From Variovorax sp. S12S4 (GTDB taxonomy: Bacteria; Pseudomonadota; Gammaproteobacteria; Burkholderiales; Burkholderiaceae_C): 64,000 nt of DNA. Below are positions 18,648-27,418 of this stretch, piece after piece (within the stretch, counting starts at the first letter, position 1; each line of letters opens with the position of its first letter). Made by a program: the position numbers and the translations under genes. The stretch spans positions 2,457,001 to 2,521,000 of the forward strand of contig NZ_JALPKR020000002.1 of assembly GCF_023195515.1 (NCBI RefSeq), read 5' to 3'. Under the pieces are notes generated by a model. The model did no database searches. It saw only the letters and a list, made by a program, of their open reading frames with translations, and had not been told where the DNA came from.

Positions 18648-19274
18648 TCAGGCCGTCGCGGTTGCCGCAACCTGCGGGAGGTACGGCTCGATGTTGCGCA
18701 TGGCCCGTGCCACGTAGTCGTCCTTCTCGCCCACCGGCGCGACATAGTGCAACGCACTCTTCGCAGCCTCGACGCCTTCGCTGCGCGCGATGAGCCAAGC
18801 CGCGAGGTACGGCGCCGACAGGCATCCGCCGGCGGTGGCCACATTGCCGCTCGCGAAGAAGGGCTGGTTGAGCACCTCGACGCCGGCCTCCTGCACCCAC
18901 GGCTTGGTCGTGAGGTCGGTGCATGCGGGCACCGCACCCAGCAGGCCCAGCTTGGCGAGCAGCAGGGTGCCCGAGCATTGCGCGCCGATCAGCTGCCGCT
19001 TGGCGTCGAGCCGGCGCAGCACGCTCATGATGGCGGGGTCGCCTGCAATCTCTCGCGTGCGAATGCCGCTGCCGACGAGCACTGCCTCGGCCTCGGCGGC
19101 GGCCTCGAGCGTGGAGCTCGCATGCACGGTCACGCCGTTCATCGACGTGACCGTGGCGCTGGGCGCGGACAGGGTCACGCGCCAGCCCGGCTTCTTGATG
19201 CGGTTGAGCACGCCGAGCGCCACCAGCGAATCGAGTTCGTTGAAGCCGTCGAAGGTCAGTATCGCAATGTGCAT
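18648..19274 (-). CDS. DJ-1/PfpI-family protein
   Basis: A 208-residue class I glutamine-amidotransferase-like protein of the DJ-1/PfpI group. The N terminus MHIAILTFDGFNELDSLVALGVL and the nucleophile elbow GAQCSGTLLLAKLG, with Cys near residue 100, are characteristic. A second motif reads ATAGGCLSAPYLAAWLI. Members include chaperones, proteases and transcription-factor domains, but no DNA-binding domain is attached here. The function is not known. Confidence 0.87.
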   Translation of the reverse strand: MHIAILTFDGFNELDSLVALGVLNRIKKPGWRVTLSAPSATVTSMNGVTVHASSTLEAAAEAEAVLVGSGIRTREIAGDPAIMSVLRRLDAKRQLIGAQCSGTLLLAKLGLLGAVPACTDLTTKPWVQEAGVEVLNQPFFASGNVATAGGCLSAPYLAAWLIARSEGVEAAKSALHYVAPVGEKDDYVARAMRNIEPYLPQVAATATA

Positions 19275-19307
19275 GGTGGTACCTCTCTGTATGGCGCGTA
19301 TGGCGGC

Positions 19308-20510
19308 TCAGACCGGTTCGGGCGCGAGCTTGCGTTCGGCCGCTAGCGCCAGTTCTTCGCGCAGCGTCAGGGCCAGCGCGGCGATGGCGACATCGATCTC
19401 TTCGACGCTGGCCGTGACGAACGACAGGCGCAGCGTGCGCGGGTCGCCCTGGCCCGCGTAGAACGGCGCGCCCGGAACGAAGGCCACGTTGCGCTCGACC
19501 GCCTTGGGCAGCAGCGCCACGGTGTCGATGCCCTCGGGCATGCGCGCCCACAGGAACATGCCGCCCTTGGGTGCGTTGAACTTCACGTCCAGGCCGGCCA
19601 TCTCGCGCGTGAGCGCGGCGATCATCGCGTCGCGCTGGCGCTTGTAGAGCGCGCGGATCGTGGGCACGTGGCTGTCGAGGAAGTTGTCTTTCATCACCGC
19701 CGAAACCATGCGCTGCGTGAAGATGGGCGTGTGCAGGTCGACCGCCTGCTTGGCTTGCAGCAGCTTGGGATAGATGGCCTTTGGCGCGACCAGGAAGCCC
19801 AGGCGCAGGCCGGGCGCGAGCACCTTGGAGAACGAGCCCAGGTAGATGCAGCCTTCAGGGTTGCGCGCGGTCAGCGGCAGCGGCGGCGCTTCGTCGAACC
19901 ACAGTTCGCCGTAGGGGTTGTCCTCGACGATCGGCAGGCCCGCAGCAGCGGCCGCGGCGGAGACTGCGGCGCGGCGCTCTTCGGTCATGGTGCGGCCGGT
20001 GGGGTTCTGGAAGTTGGGCAGCAGGTAGATGAAGCGGGCATCCTTCGCCTTGGCCACCAGGTCTTCGACGATCACGCCGTCGTCATCGCTGGCCACGCTC
20101 ACGGGTTCAGGCTCCATCGGACCGAAAGCCTGCAGCGCGCCAAGGTAGGTGGGGGTTTCGACCAGCACCTTGCTGCCCGGGTCGAGCAGCACCTTGGCGA
20201 CAAGGTCCAGGCCCTGCTGCGAGCCGGTGGTGATGAGCACTTGTGCGGGATCGACGTTCCACGGCAGCATGTCGGCCACGGCCTGGCGCAGCGGCGCATA
20301 GCCTTCGCTCGCGGCGTATTGCAGGGCCGCCTGGCCGTCCTTGTGCAGCAGCTCGGCGCAGGCGTCGGCAAAGGCCTGGATGGGAAAGGTCTTGGGCGAG
20401 GGCAGGCCGCCGGCCAGGCTGATGATGCCGGGGCGCTCGGTGACCTTGAGGATTTCGCGCAGCACCGACGGGTTCATCTTGGCGGCGCGGGCGGCGAGTT
20501 TCCAGTTCAT
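19308..20510 (-). CDS. PLP-dependent aminotransferase, class I/II (2-aminoadipate transaminase-like)
   Basis: A 400-residue fold-type I aminotransferase without a DNA-binding domain. It shows ISLAGGLPSPKTFP, TTGSQQGLDLVAK, the cofactor-contact LPNFQNPTGRTM, and the Schiff-base lysine in YLGSFSKVLAPGLRLGF. The nearest characterised relatives are 2-aminoadipate and multi-substrate aminotransferases such as LysN and KAT-II. The ATG at 20510 was chosen by the conserved N terminus MNWKLAARAAKMNPS. It lies between a DJ-1-like gene and a drug/metabolite transporter. Confidence 0.9.
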   Translation of the reverse strand: MNWKLAARAAKMNPSVLREILKVTERPGIISLAGGLPSPKTFPIQAFADACAELLHKDGQAALQYAASEGYAPLRQAVADMLPWNVDPAQVLITTGSQQGLDLVAKVLLDPGSKVLVETPTYLGALQAFGPMEPEPVSVASDDDGVIVEDLVAKAKDARFIYLLPNFQNPTGRTMTEERRAAVSAAAAAAGLPIVEDNPYGELWFDEAPPLPLTARNPEGCIYLGSFSKVLAPGLRLGFLVAPKAIYPKLLQAKQAVDLHTPIFTQRMVSAVMKDNFLDSHVPTIRALYKRQRDAMIAALTREMAGLDVKFNAPKGGMFLWARMPEGIDTVALLPKAVERNVAFVPGAPFYAGQGDPRTLRLSFVTASVEEIDVAIAALALTLREELALAAERKLAPEPV

Positions 20511-20548
20511 GGGTTCTTCTTTCAGGCGGGTGAGGTGAGGGGCGAATG

Positions 20549-21505
20549 TCAGGATTGTTCGGCGCGCGCTGAACGCGGCGAAACGGCAGGAGCGGGCTGC
20601 GGCTGGGAGAGGCGCTTGCCGAGCACCACGGTGCAGACCACCGCGCCGGCAAAGCCGAGGGTAACCACATCGAGCGGCTCGCCCAGCAACGGAATGGAGG
20701 CCAGTATCGACAAGAAGGGCTGCAGCAGCTGGGTCTGGCTCACACGCAGCGCGCCGCCCATCGCAAGGCCGCGGTACCAGGCGAAGAAGCCGATCCACAT
20801 CGAGAACACGCCGACATAGACGAAGCCCGCCCAGGCCGTGGTGACGATGGGTTCCTGCGGCCACAAGGCAAATGTGGCCGGCAGGGTGACCGGCAGCGCC
20901 ATCACGCACACCCAGCAGATCACGCGCTCCGCGCCGAGCGACGGCGTGACCTGCGCGCCGTAGATGTAGCCGAACGAGGCCGCAATCACCGCGCCGACCA
21001 GCAGCAGGTCGGCCCATTCGAAACCGAAGCCGTGGCCGTTCTGGCTCGCGCGCAGCAGCGAGAACAGCACGACCAGCACGCTGCCTGCAACGGCGCAGAG
21101 CCAGAAGCCGAGCCGCGCGCGCTGGTGCAGCACCAGGGCGGCGACCGCGGCGGTCACCAGCGGCAGCAGCGCGGTGACCACGGCCGCATGGCTGGCCGTG
21201 ACCACGCGCAAGGCATAGCCCAGCAGCAGCGGATAGCCGATCACATTGCCGAGCACCGCCATGCCGAGCGGCTTCCATTGGTGCGGCGCGGGCCGAGGCG
21301 ATCGCGTGGCGACCAGGAAGATCGTCGAGAGAACACCGGCCAATGCGGCGCGGCCCAGCGTGACGAACCAGGGCGAAAGCTGCGGCGCGTCTTGCGTGCC
21401 GGTGGCCAGCCGCGTCATCGGCAGGGTGACGGCGAAAAGCGCCACGCCGATCACGCCCAGCCACATGCCCAGGGTTTCTTCCTTGACGTTGAACCTGCTG
21501 CTCAT
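20549..21505 (-). CDS. EamA/DMT-family transporter
   Basis: A 318-residue inner-membrane protein with about ten hydrophobic segments in two EamA repeats. It has MWLGVIGVALFAVTLPMTRLA at the start and GALRVSQTQLLQPFLSILASIPLLGEPLD in the second repeat. Such proteins often export amino acids or their derivatives. Its ATG overlaps the TGA of the upstream LysE gene (ATGA at 21502-21505), which suggests translational coupling. Confidence 0.9.
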   Translation of the reverse strand: MSSRFNVKEETLGMWLGVIGVALFAVTLPMTRLATGTQDAPQLSPWFVTLGRAALAGVLSTIFLVATRSPRPAPHQWKPLGMAVLGNVIGYPLLLGYALRVVTASHAAVVTALLPLVTAAVAALVLHQRARLGFWLCAVAGSVLVVLFSLLRASQNGHGFGFEWADLLLVGAVIAASFGYIYGAQVTPSLGAERVICWVCVMALPVTLPATFALWPQEPIVTTAWAGFVYVGVFSMWIGFFAWYRGLAMGGALRVSQTQLLQPFLSILASIPLLGEPLDVVTLGFAGAVVCTVVLGKRLSQPQPAPAVSPRSARAEQS

Positions 21506-22101
21506 ACGCTCAGCATCCACCAGGCCGTGAGCACCAGCACCATCCCCATCGCGCGGTTGAACCACAGGAGGCGCTTGCCTTTGGACAGCCATTCGCGCAG
21601 CAGCGCGCCGACCAGTGCATAAGTGAAGTTGCTGATGAAGGCGTAGATCAGCATCACCGGGGCGACGATGGCGAAGCGCCCGAGCGCATTGGGCTGCCCC
21701 GCAATCCAGCCGGCCACCAGCGTGAGCGCGAGCAGCCACGCCTTGATGTTGACGAACTGCAGCATCACGCCCTGTCCGAAGCCGATGTGGAGGCTGGCGC
21801 TGTCTGCGCGGCCGAGCGTGGCGCTGCCGCTCAGCTTGTAGGCAAGCCACAGCAGGTAACCCACGCCGAGCGCCTTGATGGCCAGGCGCAGCGATGGCAC
21901 AGCCACCACCAGGGCCCCGATGCCGGCCGCGCACAGCACCAGCAGCAGCGTCCAGCCCACGGGAACCGCGACCACGAAGCGCATGGCGCGCGGCAAGCCG
22001 CCGTTGGCGGCCAGGGCGGTGGAGAGCGTGGTGTTGGGACCGGGCGAGAAACTCATCGCCGTGGCCAGCACCAGCAGCGCGGTGAATTCTTGCCAGTTCA
22101 T
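21502..22101 (-). CDS. LysE/RhtB-family exporter, divergent from a MocR regulator
   Basis: A 199-residue membrane protein with the family start LVLATAMSFSPGPNTTLSTALAANGG and ALGVGYLLWLAYKLSG. It is the third LysE-type gene in the cluster. It is divergent from the MocR regulator at 22205-23620, and the 103-base gap between them carries a palindromic operator candidate. This exporter is therefore the most likely regulated target. It is coupled to the downstream EamA transporter through an ATGA overlap. Confidence 0.9.
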   Translation of the reverse strand: MNWQEFTALLVLATAMSFSPGPNTTLSTALAANGGLPRAMRFVVAVPVGWTLLLVLCAAGIGALVVAVPSLRLAIKALGVGYLLWLAYKLSGSATLGRADSASLHIGFGQGVMLQFVNIKAWLLALTLVAGWIAGQPNALGRFAIVAPVMLIYAFISNFTYALVGALLREWLSKGKRLLWFNRAMGMVLVLTAWWMLSV

Positions 22102-22128
22102 TGCATACACTCTAAACTTTGGGACCAT

Positions 22129-22174
22129 TACAGTTCCAATACAGTTGATCGAACATATTCGAAAACTGTATTGG
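22129..22174. promoter_or_regulatory. Candidate MocR operator
   Basis: A perfect 11-base inverted repeat, CCAATACAGTT (22136-22146) and AACTGTATTGG (22164-22174), separated by 17 bases, lies in the gap between the exporter and the MocR gene. A further direct copy of TACAGTT at 22129-22135 sits exactly 11 bases, about one helical turn, before the one at 22140-22146. Direct plus inverted boxes are known for MocR regulators such as PdxR. The assignment to this regulator is inferred from position. Confidence 0.7.
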
Positions 22175-22204
22175 CCTGCCACTCGACACAGAAGCGCAAG
22201 GCCG

Positions 22205-23620
22205 ATGCTGACACGAACCTCCACCCAGTCGCTCACAGGGCAATTGGCCGACCGGCTGGCAGAGCGCATTCGCACCCGGCTGCTGCCGCCCGGCGCGCGC
22301 CTGCCCTCGGTGCGCGAATGCGCGCGCCAGCAGGGCGTGAGCCCCTATACGGTGGTGGCAGCTTACGACCAACTGCTGGCGCAGGGCCTGGTCGAGGCGC
22401 GCCGGCAGCGCGGCTTCTATGTGCGCGATGCGGCGCCCGCCCCGGAGGGACGCCCGCCCAATGCGGCGCCCATGGTCGCGCAGATGATGGCCTCGCGTGT
22501 ACCGGCCGACGCGAGTTCGCTCATCCGCAGCATGTTTCATCGGCCGAGCGACAAGCCGCAGCCGGGCATGGGGGTGTTTCCGCCGGACTGGATGTCGTCG
22601 ACTTTCATGCCGACCGCGGTGCGCCGCATGACCAATACAGCCGCGCTGCAGGAGCTGTCGCTCCAGTACGGTGAACCGTCTGGCGATGCCGCGCTGCGCC
22701 GCAGCCTGTCGAACAAGCTCGTGGGCATCAATGTGCCGGCGGCGCCCGACCAGATCGTGACGACGGTCGGCGCCACGCATGCGCTGGACATCGTGAGCCG
22801 CACGCTGCTGCGCGCGGGCGATCCGGTCATGGTGGAGGAGCCTGGTTGGGCGCTCGAATTCGCGCGGCTCGAGGCGCTGGGCATGCGCATCCTGCCGGTG
22901 CCGCGCCGCGCCGACGGACCCGACCTGGAAGTGATGGCGCAGTACTGCGCGCTGCACAGCCCCAAGCTCTTCGTGAGCGTGAGCGTGCTGCACAACCCGA
23001 CCGGCTACAGCCTGACGCCGGGCAGCGCGCACCGCGTGCTGAAGCTGGCCAACGAGCACGACTTTCACATCGTCGAGGACGACACCTACAGCCACCTCGC
23101 GCCCGAGCACGCCACGCGGCTCAGCGCGCTCGACGGGCTGCAGCGCACCATCTACGTGAGCGGGTTCGCAAAGATCCTCGCGCCCAACTGGCGCATCGGG
23201 TTCCTGGCCGCTTCGCCGGAGCTGAAGGAGCGGCTGCTCGAAACCAAGCTGCTGGCCACGCTGACCACGCCCACGCTGTTCGAGCGGGCGCTGTCGTGGT
23301 GCATCGACCAGGGGCAACTGCGCCGGCATGCCGATCGCATACGCATCCGGCTCGACGGCGCGCGCAGCCGCGCGGTCAAGCTGGCCATGGCGCACGGCTG
23401 CACCTTTGCCTCGGAGCCTGCGGGCCTGTTCGGCTGGGTGGATACTGGCGTGGACACCGACGCGCTCACGCAGCGCATGCTCGACCAGGGCTACCTGCTC
23501 GCGCCAGGTTCGCTGTTCCATGCGCGCAGGCCGCCGAGCACGATGATGCGCATCAACTTCGCGACCTCGCAGGACGCCGCATTCTGGAAAGTGTTCAGCA
23601 AGGTTCGCGCGGAGCTGTGA
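22205..23620 (+). CDS. MocR-type regulator (GntR DNA-binding domain fused to an aminotransferase domain)
   Basis: The 471-residue product has an N-terminal winged helix of the GntR type (LADRLAERIRTRLLPPGARLPSVRECARQQGVSPYTVVAAYDQL, about residues 12-60). A full aminotransferase-fold domain follows (TVGATHALDIVSRTLL, SVLHNPTGYSLTP, and the PLP lysine in VSGFAKILAPNWRIGF). MocR proteins sense PLP or amino-acid aldimines and act as activators or repressors of nearby genes. It faces the LysE/EamA pair across a palindromic site. Confidence 0.93.
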   Translation: MLTRTSTQSLTGQLADRLAERIRTRLLPPGARLPSVRECARQQGVSPYTVVAAYDQLLAQGLVEARRQRGFYVRDAAPAPEGRPPNAAPMVAQMMASRVPADASSLIRSMFHRPSDKPQPGMGVFPPDWMSSTFMPTAVRRMTNTAALQELSLQYGEPSGDAALRRSLSNKLVGINVPAAPDQIVTTVGATHALDIVSRTLLRAGDPVMVEEPGWALEFARLEALGMRILPVPRRADGPDLEVMAQYCALHSPKLFVSVSVLHNPTGYSLTPGSAHRVLKLANEHDFHIVEDDTYSHLAPEHATRLSALDGLQRTIYVSGFAKILAPNWRIGFLAASPELKERLLETKLLATLTTPTLFERALSWCIDQGQLRRHADRIRIRLDGARSRAVKLAMAHGCTFASEPAGLFGWVDTGVDTDALTQRMLDQGYLLAPGSLFHARRPPSTMMRINFATSQDAAFWKVFSKVRAEL

Positions 23621-23717
23621 CAGTCCCGGGCAGGTAAACGCGAGGGCCTCAGGCCCAAATCGCCGGTGCGTTGGAGTAAGCTGGCATCACAAGAAAACCC
23701 AACCCGGAGACCCCTGC

Positions 23718-24404
23718 ATGAGCAACGCCAGCCAGCCTTTTGACTTCAGTCAATTCGTCCCCGGATTCGACTTTCTGAAGAATCTCGCAGGCGGTGCCGC
23801 CGCCGGATCGGGCGCTGCCACGAGCGCCGTGCCCGGTTTGCCGAGCCTTGCGAGCTGGGTGGCGCCCACGCTCAGCGTGGAAGAGGTCGACAAGCGCATC
23901 CAGGAGCTCAAGACAGTGCAATATTGGCTCGAGCAGAACGGCCATGCGCTCAAGGCCACCATCCAGGCGCTCGAGGTGCAGAAGATGACACTTTCGACCT
24001 TGCGCGGCATGAACGTGCGGATGGAAGATATCGCGAGCGCGTTCACCAAGCAGGCGGCTCCGGCTGCGCCGGTTGCTGCCCCGCCGGCGGAGCCTGAGCC
24101 ACAAGTCGAGGCGGAGGAGGAAACGCCGGCACCCGCCAAAAAAGCCCGCAGCAAGCCGGCCTCGGCTGCTTCCGCATCGGGCGGCGACGGTGGCGTGATC
24201 GATCCGATGCAATGGTGGGGTTCGCTGACCGAGCAGTTCCAGCAGATTGCGACGTCGGCCCTGCACGACGCGGCTCAGCTCAAGGTGCCCGCACCGGCCG
24301 CCGCTCCCGCAGCTTCAAAGCCGGCCGCAAGGAAGGCGACAGCAACCGCCGCCAAAAAGAAGGCGCCGACCGCCGCGCGAAAGCGAACGACCGGACGGCG
24401 CTGA
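23718..24404 (+). CDS. phaM: PHB granule/nucleoid-associated protein PhaM
   Basis: PhaM in Ralstonia links polyhydroxybutyrate granules to the nucleoid and activates PHB synthase. This 228-residue product has the matching layout. The N terminus is FDFSQFVPGFDFLKNL, a central helical region contains VEEVDKRIQELKTVQYWLEQNGHALK, and the C terminus is a long Ala/Lys/Pro tail resembling histone H1 (KKARSKPA, RKATATAAKKKAP, ARKRTTGRR). The tail is the presumed DNA-binding part. No phaC, phaP or phaZ gene lies beside it. Confidence 0.87.
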   Translation: MSNASQPFDFSQFVPGFDFLKNLAGGAAAGSGAATSAVPGLPSLASWVAPTLSVEEVDKRIQELKTVQYWLEQNGHALKATIQALEVQKMTLSTLRGMNVRMEDIASAFTKQAAPAAPVAAPPAEPEPQVEAEEETPAPAKKARSKPASAASASGGDGGVIDPMQWWGSLTEQFQQIATSALHDAAQLKVPAPAAAPAASKPAARKATATAAKKKAPTAARKRTTGRR

Positions 24405-24449
24405 CGTCATACATACACACATCTTGAAGAGAACGGGTTGGCACGCATC

Positions 24450-25730
24450 ATGAAGTTGTTTCCCTCCGGTCACGCCACCCATCCGCAATGGCGCATGGCG
24501 GCCGGCCTTGTGCTGGCCCAGTTGCGCGCCCAGATGGCGCTGCCCGACTACGCGTCGGCGCCGACGCTCGGGCTGCTCTACATCACCGACCACTACGCGT
24601 CCGATGCGCAAGACATCCTCGACCACCTGAGCGCCGAGCTTCCGGAGGTGACCGACTGGTCCGGCACCGTCGGCATCGGCGTGTCGGCCAACAATGCCGA
24701 ATACTTCGACGAGCCCGGCCTGAGCCTGATGCTCTGCGCGCTGCCGAGCGACCAATATCGTGTGTTCTCCGGCGTGGCTCCACTGGGCAACTCGGAAATG
24801 AGCGGTTTCGAGGCGCATACGGCGCTGGTGCATGCGGACCCGGCCACCCCCGATCTCACCGAATTGATCGGCGAGATGGCGGGCCGCACCGACACCGGCT
24901 ATCTGTTCGGCGGCCTCTCGTCAGGCCGTGCGGGCGCCTTGCAGTTTGCGGTCGGCGGCAACGGAAACATCCGCGGCCACGGCGCTGCGGGCGGCGTGTT
25001 CTCGGGTGGCTTGTCGGGCGTGGTGTTCGGCGAGGGCGTGCGGCTGGTGTCGCGCGTTACGCAAGGCTGCCAGCCGCTGCGCTCCGGCGCGGGGCGCGAG
25101 CGCGAGATCACCGAGGCCGACGGCAACCTGCTGCTCAAGCTCGATGGCGAGCCCGCACTCGACGTGCTGCTGGCCGACCTGCAGGTGTCACTTGAGCGCC
25201 CGCAGGAAGCCATCGACGCCGTGCGCGCCACCCTGGTGGGCCTGGCGGATGCGGGCAGCGACGGCATCCGCCGCACCGGCGACCTGGGCGCCGACGTGCT
25301 GGTGCGCCACATCATCGGGCTGGACCCGACGCGGCGCGGCATCGCCATTGCCGACGTGGCCGAGGCCGGCATGCGCCTGACCTTTTGTCGGCGCAATGCA
25401 CAGGCCGCACGCGCCGACCTGATGCGCATCTGCGCGGAAATCCGCGAAGAACTGGAGCCCGAAGAACAGACCCTGGCCACCGCGCGCGCGGTGGCGGCCG
25501 GGGAGGCCGAAGCAGCGCCGCACCCGGCGCGCCGCATCGCGGGTGCCGTGTACGTGAGCTGCTCGGGGCGCGGCGGGCCACACTTCGGCGCACCGGGCGC
25601 CGAGTTGCAGATCGTGCGGCACGCGCTGGGCGACGTGCCGCTGGTCGGTTTCTTTGCGGCGGGGGAGATTGCCCGGCACCACTTGTATGGGTATACGGGG
25701 GTGTTGACGGTGTTTACCGGCAACGACTGA
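24450..25730 (+). CDS. FIST N- and C-terminal domain protein
   Basis: A 426-residue protein with a FIST N-terminal domain (LGLLYITDHYASDAQDILDHL, GIGVSANNAEYFDEPGLSLML, GYLFGGLSSGR) and a FIST_C domain at the end (GAVYVSCSGRGGPHFGAPGAELQIV, VPLVGFFAAGEIARHHLYGYTGVLTVF). FIST domains are predicted small-ligand, possibly amino-acid, sensing modules. There is no output domain, so it may act as a stand-alone sensor or partner protein. The ATG at 24450 lies 45 bases after phaM; a TTG at 24438 is an alternative. Confidence 0.87.
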   Translation: MKLFPSGHATHPQWRMAAGLVLAQLRAQMALPDYASAPTLGLLYITDHYASDAQDILDHLSAELPEVTDWSGTVGIGVSANNAEYFDEPGLSLMLCALPSDQYRVFSGVAPLGNSEMSGFEAHTALVHADPATPDLTELIGEMAGRTDTGYLFGGLSSGRAGALQFAVGGNGNIRGHGAAGGVFSGGLSGVVFGEGVRLVSRVTQGCQPLRSGAGREREITEADGNLLLKLDGEPALDVLLADLQVSLERPQEAIDAVRATLVGLADAGSDGIRRTGDLGADVLVRHIIGLDPTRRGIAIADVAEAGMRLTFCRRNAQAARADLMRICAEIREELEPEEQTLATARAVAAGEAEAAPHPARRIAGAVYVSCSGRGGPHFGAPGAELQIVRHALGDVPLVGFFAAGEIARHHLYGYTGVLTVFTGND

Positions 25731-25747
25731 CCGCCGCCACGGCCAGA

Positions 25748-27049
25748 TCAGGCCGGCTGGAGCAGGCGCGCTGCTGGCGTAGGCATGCCGGCAAACGCAA
25801 AATCGACTTCGGGTGCAAGCCCGCTCACGATCCGCGCCACCGACTTGCCCGAGCCGCACGCATGCGTCCAGCCGAGCGTGCCGTGCCCGGTGTTCAGGTA
25901 CAGGTTGGGCAGCTTCGTCTTGCCGATCAAAGGCACATTGCTCGGCGTCGCGGGGCGCAGGCCGGTCCAGAACTGCGCCTGCGTGGTGTCGCCGGCGCCG
26001 GGGAAGAGCTGTTCAACGCGCCGCACGATCGCTTCGCAGCGCACGCGGTTCAAGTCGCGGTCGTAGCCATTGAGCTCGGCCGTGCCGGCAATGCGCAGGC
26101 GGTCGCCGGAGGCCGACGTATAGCGCGAGAACACCAGCTTGAACTCGTCGTCGGTCAGCGAAACCTGGTGCGCCTTCGTCGCGTCTTTGACTGGCAGCGT
26201 GACCGAATAGCCTTTGGCCGGATAGATCGGCAGGCGAATGCCCAGCGGCGCGGCATACAGCGGACTCAATGAGCCCATCGCAAGCACGAAGGCGTCGCCG
26301 CGAATGCGTTGGAAGCGGCCTTCGCTGTCGGTAGCTTCCACGTGGTCGATGCTGCCGCCCGCTTCGCGCAGCGCAGTCACCGTGTGGCTCATGAGGAACT
26401 TCACGCCGGCTGCTGTCGCAAGGCGTGCCATTTCGCGTGCGAAGAGGTTGGCGTCGCCGGATTCGTCTTCTGCCGTGTAAGTGGCGCCGGCCAATTGCGA
26501 ACGGATGTGGGCCAGGGCGGGCTCGATCTTCACTGCCTCATCCGCGGAGATGACTTGCCGTTCGCAGCCGAGTGCGCGCATCTGCTCGGCGGGCGCAAGA
26601 GCGCTGTCGAACTCTTTCTGCGTCGTATAGAAGTGCAGGATGCCTTGCGTGCGCTGGTCGTAGGCGATGCCGGTGTCGCGCCGCAATTGCTGCAGCACTT
26701 CGCGGCTGTAGGTGCCCAGGCGCACGATCTGCTCGATGTTGTGCTTCGTGCGGCCGGGGGTGCATTCGCGCAGGAACTGCAAGCCCCAGAGCCATTGGCG
26801 CATGTCCGCGCGAATGCGAAAGAGCAGCGGGGCGTCTTCCTTGCCCAACCACTGCAGCACCTTGAGCGGTGCGCTCGGATTGGCCCAGGGTTCGGCATGG
26901 CTGACGGAGATCTGCCCGCCGTTGGCAAAACTGGTCTCGGCGGCGGGGGTGGCCTGCCGGTCGATGACGGTTACTTCGTGGCCGAGTTGCTGGAGGTAGT
27001 AAGCCGAGGTCACGCCGAGCAAGCCGGCGCCAAGAACGATCACGCGCAT
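25748..27049 (-). CDS. dadA: D-amino acid dehydrogenase (DadA-type FAD oxidoreductase)
   Basis: A 433-residue FAD flavoprotein of the DAO family that oxidises D-amino acids to 2-oxo acids at the membrane. It has the dinucleotide-binding motif VIVLGAGLLGVTSAYYLQQLGHEVTVIDRQ (residues 3-32), the mid-region QTQGILHFY-like stretch QRTQGILHFYTT, and the C-terminal LYLNTGHGTLGWTHACGSGKSVA. The gene is preceded by a tandem glycine riboswitch, which is unexpected for a D-alanine catabolic enzyme and hints that glycine or a related amino acid is a substrate or signal. Confidence 0.92.
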   Translation of the reverse strand: MRVIVLGAGLLGVTSAYYLQQLGHEVTVIDRQATPAAETSFANGGQISVSHAEPWANPSAPLKVLQWLGKEDAPLLFRIRADMRQWLWGLQFLRECTPGRTKHNIEQIVRLGTYSREVLQQLRRDTGIAYDQRTQGILHFYTTQKEFDSALAPAEQMRALGCERQVISADEAVKIEPALAHIRSQLAGATYTAEDESGDANLFAREMARLATAAGVKFLMSHTVTALREAGGSIDHVEATDSEGRFQRIRGDAFVLAMGSLSPLYAAPLGIRLPIYPAKGYSVTLPVKDATKAHQVSLTDDEFKLVFSRYTSASGDRLRIAGTAELNGYDRDLNRVRCEAIVRRVEQLFPGAGDTTQAQFWTGLRPATPSNVPLIGKTKLPNLYLNTGHGTLGWTHACGSGKSVARIVSGLAPEVDFAFAGMPTPAARLLQPA

Positions 27050-27092
27050 TTCAAGTACCTTTGAGGTTGAAGCGCTTGAACCGCGGGCGAGG

Positions 27093-27113
27093 TTGCTATC
27101 GAATAAATAGCAA
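27093..27113 (-). promoter_or_regulatory. Hairpin between glycine aptamer II and dadA
   Basis: TTGCTAT and ATAGCAA form a perfect 7-base stem around a 7-base loop in the dadA leader. It lies between the second aptamer and the start codon at 27049, where a riboswitch expression platform would be expected. No U-tract follows, so it is not a standard terminator. A role in control is inference only. Confidence 0.4.
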
Positions 27114-27158
27114 ACAACCGGACGACCACCGTCACAAGTTGCCGCTCCCCCTGTCCTC

Positions 27159-27380
27159 GGTACCTGAGAGATTCACCCGCTGCGCCCGCAACGGGTTTGC
27201 TCCTTCGGTGCATCACGCAAGGTGATGGCTCTCCAGACGGCGTGTCAGTTGGTGCAGTACATGCCACGAAACTCTTTGAAAGAACTTCAACGGTTTCGTT
27301 CGGCCGACCTGAGCGTTTATGGGAGTTTGCGCCTTCGGTGGAGTAGTAAAAAGAACTACTCGCTCTCCTGCATTAACGCC
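27159..27380 (-). promoter_or_regulatory. Tandem glycine riboswitch (gcvT element) upstream of dadA
   Basis: On the minus strand two glycine-aptamer signatures follow each other. Aptamer I (about 27380-27305) reads GCAGGAGAGCG, CACCGAAGGCGCAAA and GCTCAGGTC. Aptamer II (about 27242-27159) reads TCTGGAGAGCC, CACCGAAGGAGCAAA and TCTCTCAGGTACC. The GAGAG, CCGAAGG(A/C)GCAAA and CTCAGGT(A/C) blocks, in that order and twice, are the hallmark of this class. A possible minus-strand -10 (TACAAT, complement of 27381-27386) would place the transcript start just before aptamer I. The only gene downstream is dadA, about 110 bases away. Confidence 0.9.
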
Positions 27381-27418
27381 ATTGTAGGCTGGGACCGCGA
27401 AGAGCCGACCATGGATTT

